64,000 nucleotides of DNA from Centroberyx gerrardi. Its lineage: Eukaryota; Chordata; Actinopteri; Beryciformes; Berycidae. The notes beneath the pieces were generated by a model that saw only the letters and a list, made by a program, of their open reading frames with translations, had not been told where the DNA came from and did no database searches. The stretch spans positions 17,096,676 through 17,160,675 of the forward strand of contig NC_136016.1 in NCBI RefSeq assembly GCF_048128805.1. Reading direction: 5' to 3'. Shown here one piece after another: positions 56,455 to 64,000 of this stretch; the stretch's first letter is position 1; each line of letters begins with the position of its first letter. The position numbers and the translations under genes are program-made.

Positions 56455-57194
56455 AAATCTAGACTTGAAATGTCAAGTTTATTTATATTTAATGTGTCTA
56501 AAATAAAAATGATTTGCTTATGATGCATGCTTCCGTGTCTTTCTTGGTAGGTTATTGTATGATTATTTAATGAAAACATATTTAATATACAGTAGAAATA
56601 CCTGTGATGAGTATGCAATGAATGATCAAAACATAACACACGACAAACTTAATTAGTGCATGTAATGTGGCAGACAAGAGACAAGAGAAGCCAACATGTT
56701 GTGAAAAATGAGCCAGTTCTGTGTCTTATTACAAAATCACATTTAATGATACGCTGCACTATAGAAGTGTTCGAGTCGGCCGGTGACTTCATAAAAAAGT
56801 TGAATAAATTAGATCATTGCTATTGGATGTACAATAGCAAAAGTCAACCTGGAAACTGTAATCTTGCACTGTATTGTATCAGGCAAGTGGAGTGTAATAT
56901 ATGATAGATTTACAATGCCAGTGGACATTTGACTAAGTGTTATCGTCTCCCTGCCAACACAATAATAGGTCTGAGACAGTAAATTCAAATCAGAAGACTC
57001 TGGCCGTTGAATTTCATGGAGGTGAGATAGAGAATGCAAATGTCATGGCACAGACTCACATTTGTCGTCAGAAGTAAGATGGTATCCCCCTTTTGGTTTC
57101 TAGATGTACGAAATGACTGAATTGATGGGAAGAGCAGCTGCCTCATTAAGGGTTCGTCACTCCTAACACCTCAGTTTCGGAGAGTGTTAGCACT
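56455..57194. other. Convergent 3' spacer myadm-like B / mss51
   Basis: 3' untranslated regions of both genes, nothing else seen. Confidence 0.6.
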
Positions 57195-61305
<4,111 letters not shown>

Positions 61306-61529
61306 TTGGAGCGCTGTAGACCAGTCTCTCACACTGTTCTCTGGTTCTTCTTCTGCTCCTTGGTTTGGTATGTGAGCGCTGTGGGGGGGGCTGGCTGTCA
61401 GATTTAACACCTGTGCTTTCCCTTCCAGAAAAAGTCTGACAACTCCAGGCCTTTCCTGACTTTACAAGAGGCAGGGAATACCGTGCAAAGCAGTGACAAA
61501 ACTTATAGGTATAGAGTACTGCACTGAAT
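61306..61529 (-). promoter_or_regulatory. mss51: mss51 upstream region
   Basis: Sequence upstream of the mss51 start codon, presumed promoter and leader. Not CpG-rich, and no TATA box at a convincing place was found. Confidence 0.3.
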
Positions 61530-62003
61530 TTTTACCTCCGCCAAGGAGGTTATGTTTTCGGTGCCGTTTGTTTGTCTGTTTGCCAGCAGGATTACGGAAA
61601 AACTACTGGGCCGATTTTCATGAAACTTCGTGGAAGGGTGTAGCATGGGCTAAGGAAGAACCCATTCAATTTTGGAGCGGATCCGGATCCGACTCACGAA
61701 ATTTGCATATCATAGTAGACTGGACTATTGGCCTTATGGCGGAGGTCTGCGCTCTCCGAGTGCCCTTCTAGTTTGTTTGTTTGTTTGTTTGTTTGTTTGT
61801 CTGTTTGTCAGCAGGATTACGGAAAAACTACTGGCCCGATTTTCATGAAACTTCGTGGAAGGGTGTAGCATGGGCCAAGGAAGAACCCATTAAATTTTGG
61901 AGCGGATCCGCATATTGGTTGCGCTTGTACATTTGCATATCATAGAAGACTGGACTATTGGCCTTGGCGGAGGTCTGCGCTCTCCGAGTGCCCTTCTAGT
62001 TTG
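61530..62003. repeat. Tandem pair of a 225-bp interspersed repeat
   Basis: First unit about 61538-61771, starting ACCTCCGCCAAGGAGG and ending GGCGGAGGTCTGCGC...CCCTTCTAGTTTG. The 9-bp ends ACCTCCGCC and GGCGGAGGT are inverted copies. The body (GCAGGATTACGGAAAAACTA) recurs 225 bp later. The second unit lacks the left end and instead follows a (TTTG)n run at 61769-61800. The units are nearly identical. Confidence 0.8.
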
Positions 62004-62024
62004 GTTATATTATTCTAATACGGA

Positions 62025-62585
62025 GATTCCCAAAGTTATTCATATGGAGAACTTCTAAATAGACCCACATTACACCACAAACCCTCATTTGATAAGATAA
62101 GAGACCTCGCATCTGGGAATATCTTGGGATCGAGTGATAAATGGAGACCCCATCGAAATCCCCTTAAACAATCCCTTAATTTTTGACTGCTTACTTTCTA
62201 ATATAATGAAAACTTCAGGAACTTTCCATTAATAACTCATTAATAACCATGTAAACCATGCACAAGGCATAACAAAAATCCCTTAATTACTAGTGCCTCT
62301 ATGAATCAACCCATTAATAAATCCCTTAAAAATACCCTTACTTTTTGTTAAAGCTACGTTATTTTTAATGGATAATTAATGTTTATGTAATGGAGAAATT
62401 AAGGACATTTCAGGGATAAAATACGGTGGGGACAGTGGAAGCTCTGATCGGAATAGCTATTGTTATACATTCTTTTATTGGGCTGATTCAAACGAATGAA
62501 CAGTCGGTTTAGTTAAACTATTCATTTGGATTTGGACCCCTCGGGACGCTGGTGTTCCCTGGACCTCACTTTGGGAACTGTACTA
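62025..62585. mobile_element. hAT-like nonautonomous element
   Basis: The ends GAGATTCCCAAAGT and ACTTTGGGAACTGT are inverted copies. The body near 62200-62400 is AT-rich with CATTAATAACTCATTAATAA-type repeats. The left part (ACCCACATTACACCACAAAC) resembles the fragment at 62860, so the two belong to related families. Confidence 0.5.
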
Positions 62586-62859
62586 TTTTCTGTGTGCTTT
62601 TACAACTTTCATCCACTAGAGGTCAGTGTCACACTGACTGTTTCAGCAACAAAATCAAAACAAGTCCCCCTCTGATGGAATAAAGCACAAACAAAGATGT
62701 AATGGCTTGTATAACACATTGTTATCAGGGTCGTGGATCAACATTATTAATATTTTCACACATCAGCTCAGCATGCAGCACAGCAATTCACATTTCCATA
62801 TCAAACATGTAAAACAATAAAACAACATTTAATTGATTGCTACAGATAGCAGTCTCACA

Positions 62860-63000
62860 GCAGGGGTTTTCAAATGTTTCATGTCTTGGACCCCCACATA
62901 GACACACATTAGACCACAGACGCCCCATTTGATAGCCTATGATTTTTTCTGAGCGACCCCCCATATGGGACGATTTTTGTTATTGGTTTAGAACTGCATA
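62860..63000. mobile_element. hAT-type fragment
   Basis: CAGGGGTTTTCAAATG at the left, then CCCCCATATGGGACGATTTT and GTTATTGGTTTAGAACTG. It matches the left half of the element at 8416-8767 (CCCCATATGGGAAGATATG); the right half is not present. Confidence 0.5.
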
Positions 63001-63108
63001 ACTGTCTACACTCTTCATGTACAAAACTACGGCACTAAAGGATGGGAATGTGGCAGACTTGCCCCCCAAACAGGCTTTGATATTCCTTATTACGGCTCCT
63101 TTAAAGTC

Positions 63109-63316
63109 TTAGCTGTCCGGGTCGGGTCCCTCAAGCTCTTCTTGCGGCAGCAGGCCCTGGAAACAGAGGTAGTGAGAGTTGCAGTAGACGGGGTTTTTGT
63201 TGGGACAGGCCTGCACCTGCTCTGGTTTCTGCGAGGTGAAGGGATTGGGTCCGCTGCCCCGGATGTTCATCTCCAACTCCTGCAGGATCTGCAGGGAGTG
63301 CTCGAGCTCCATCTCA
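63109..63316 (-). CDS. mss51-like gene, last exon only (gene continues past the window)
   Basis: Acceptor CTGCAG before 63316, then a phase-2 entry S-EMELEHSLQILQELEMNIRG...NPFTSQKPEQVQACPNKNPVYCNSHYLCFQGL, stop at 63109-63111. It aligns over its whole length with the last exon of mss51 at 57195-57399 (SLQILMELEMDMKGSG, NPFASLKPE, VYCNSHYFSFQGL), with about 60 percent identical residues by eye and the same intron phase. It is therefore a local duplicate in the same orientation whose upstream exons lie beyond 64000. The frame is intact, so nothing suggests a pseudogene from this exon alone. Confidence 0.85.
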
Positions 63317-63371
63317 CTGCAGGGACAGGGAGACAACAAATTAATCAATGAATCAATGCATCAAGTTAGCT

Positions 63372-63707
63372 TACACTACCGGTCAAAATTTTGGACACAC
63401 ACATTTTTCTTTATTTTTACTATTTTTCACATTTTAGAATAATAGTAAAGACATCAAAACTGTGAAATAACACAAATGGAATTATGCAGTGACCAAAAAA
63501 GTGTTAAACAAATCAAAACTATCTTATATTTTAGATTCTTTAAAGGAGCCGCCCTTTGCCTTGATGGAAAGGCAAAGGCTTTGGAAAGAAATTCACACAA
63601 AGGCATCAACTTCACTATTTATATTTGTCTAGGAAACACATTTCAAGCATTTAAGCATAAGCCTTTAGATCAGAGTGGCTTTAAGATAATGAAAAACAGT
63701 AATAGTT
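63372..63707. mobile_element. Tc1/mariner-like MITE, second copy
   Basis: Starts TACACTACCGGTCAAAATTT and follows the 42053 copy closely, including the hairpin CCTTTGCCTTGATGGAAAGG. It stops matching after GATAATGAAAAACA, where LINE-like sequence follows, so the right terminal repeat is missing. Confidence 0.7.
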
Positions 63708-64000
63708 TATTATCCTCAAAAGGAATTTTCACAGCCTCTGCACAGAAAAATAAGTTACACACCTATTCACAGATACAACAGCAAACAGCTTTACAGTAAT
63801 TACAGAGGAACCGTATGAACAGAAGAACAAGATCAACACGGGAACCACACCAGTAATGCCAGTATGTGATCAGGTTCCAGTACAGAAGGGGAGTTTATTG
63901 AGAGTGTGTGTAGCAGAGGGAACAAAGCTTTTCTTGAGCTTGGCATTTCTACAAAAGGGACATTTGCTGGTATCTGCGACCAGAGGGAATGGAGCGTGAA
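63708..64000 (-). mobile_element. LINE C-terminal fragment (CR1-group type)
   Basis: The minus strand encodes NAKLKKSFVPSATHTLN, matching the RFKKSFVPSAIRLLN-type end of fish non-LTR retrotransposon ORF2. The rest is noncoding tail. It abuts the truncated MITE and runs off the window. Confidence 0.45.

Noticed and set aside
61493-61771. 92-codon frame
   Set aside because: Lies within the 225-bp repeat unit; its apparent conservation is repeat conservation.

Overview
This is vertebrate nuclear DNA, almost certainly from a ray-finned (teleost, probably percomorph) fish. Genes are intron-rich with GT-AG junctions. The spacers carry dinucleotide microsatellites, hAT-like and Tc1-like miniature DNA transposons, L2/CR1-group LINE tails and one Penelope-like fossil. 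No virus-derived LTR element, CRISPR array or tRNA gene was recognised.

Layout from left to right. (1) 0.1-3.1 kb, minus: an uncharacterised 4-exon gene with a compact N-terminal domain and a long charged coiled coil. (2) 7.4-14.1 kb, plus: hs3st2 (heparan sulfate glucosamine 3-O-sulfotransferase 2), two coding exons around a 4.3 kb intron full of transposon debris. (3) 14.1-26.2 kb: a gene-poor spacer. (4) 26.2-40.5 kb, minus: usp31, 16 coding exons and a GC-rich promoter. (5) 42.8-50.8 kb, minus: cog7, 17 coding exons. (6) 52.5-56.5 kb, plus: two intronless myadm-like genes in tandem. (7) 57.2-61.3 kb, minus: mss51, 6 coding exons. (8) 63.1 kb to the edge, minus: the last exon of a second mss51-like gene whose other exons lie beyond the window.

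The order hs3st2-usp31-cog7 and its orientations match human 16p12. The human ENaC genes SCNN1G and SCNN1B, which sit between USP31 and COG7, are missing here, as expected for a ray-finned fish. The genes do not form one pathway. hs3st2 and cog7 both belong to Golgi biology (heparan sulfate modification and Golgi tethering), usp31 is a deubiquitinase, the myadm-like proteins are MARVEL membrane proteins, and mss51 is a muscle/mitochondrial MYND-finger protein.

Observations most worth a second look: a perfect 73-bp copy of the hs3st2 start-codon region inside hs3st2 intron 1; a hammerhead-ribozyme-like core at the 3' end of the Penelope-like fossil; two short transposons inserted within a few tens of bases of splice donors (hs3st2 exon 1, usp31 exon 7); a 39-bp-arm hairpin upstream of the myadm pair; and the local mss51 duplication. 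I found no clearly new biochemical system. All exon models were built by eye from reading frame, splice signals and remembered family sequences.
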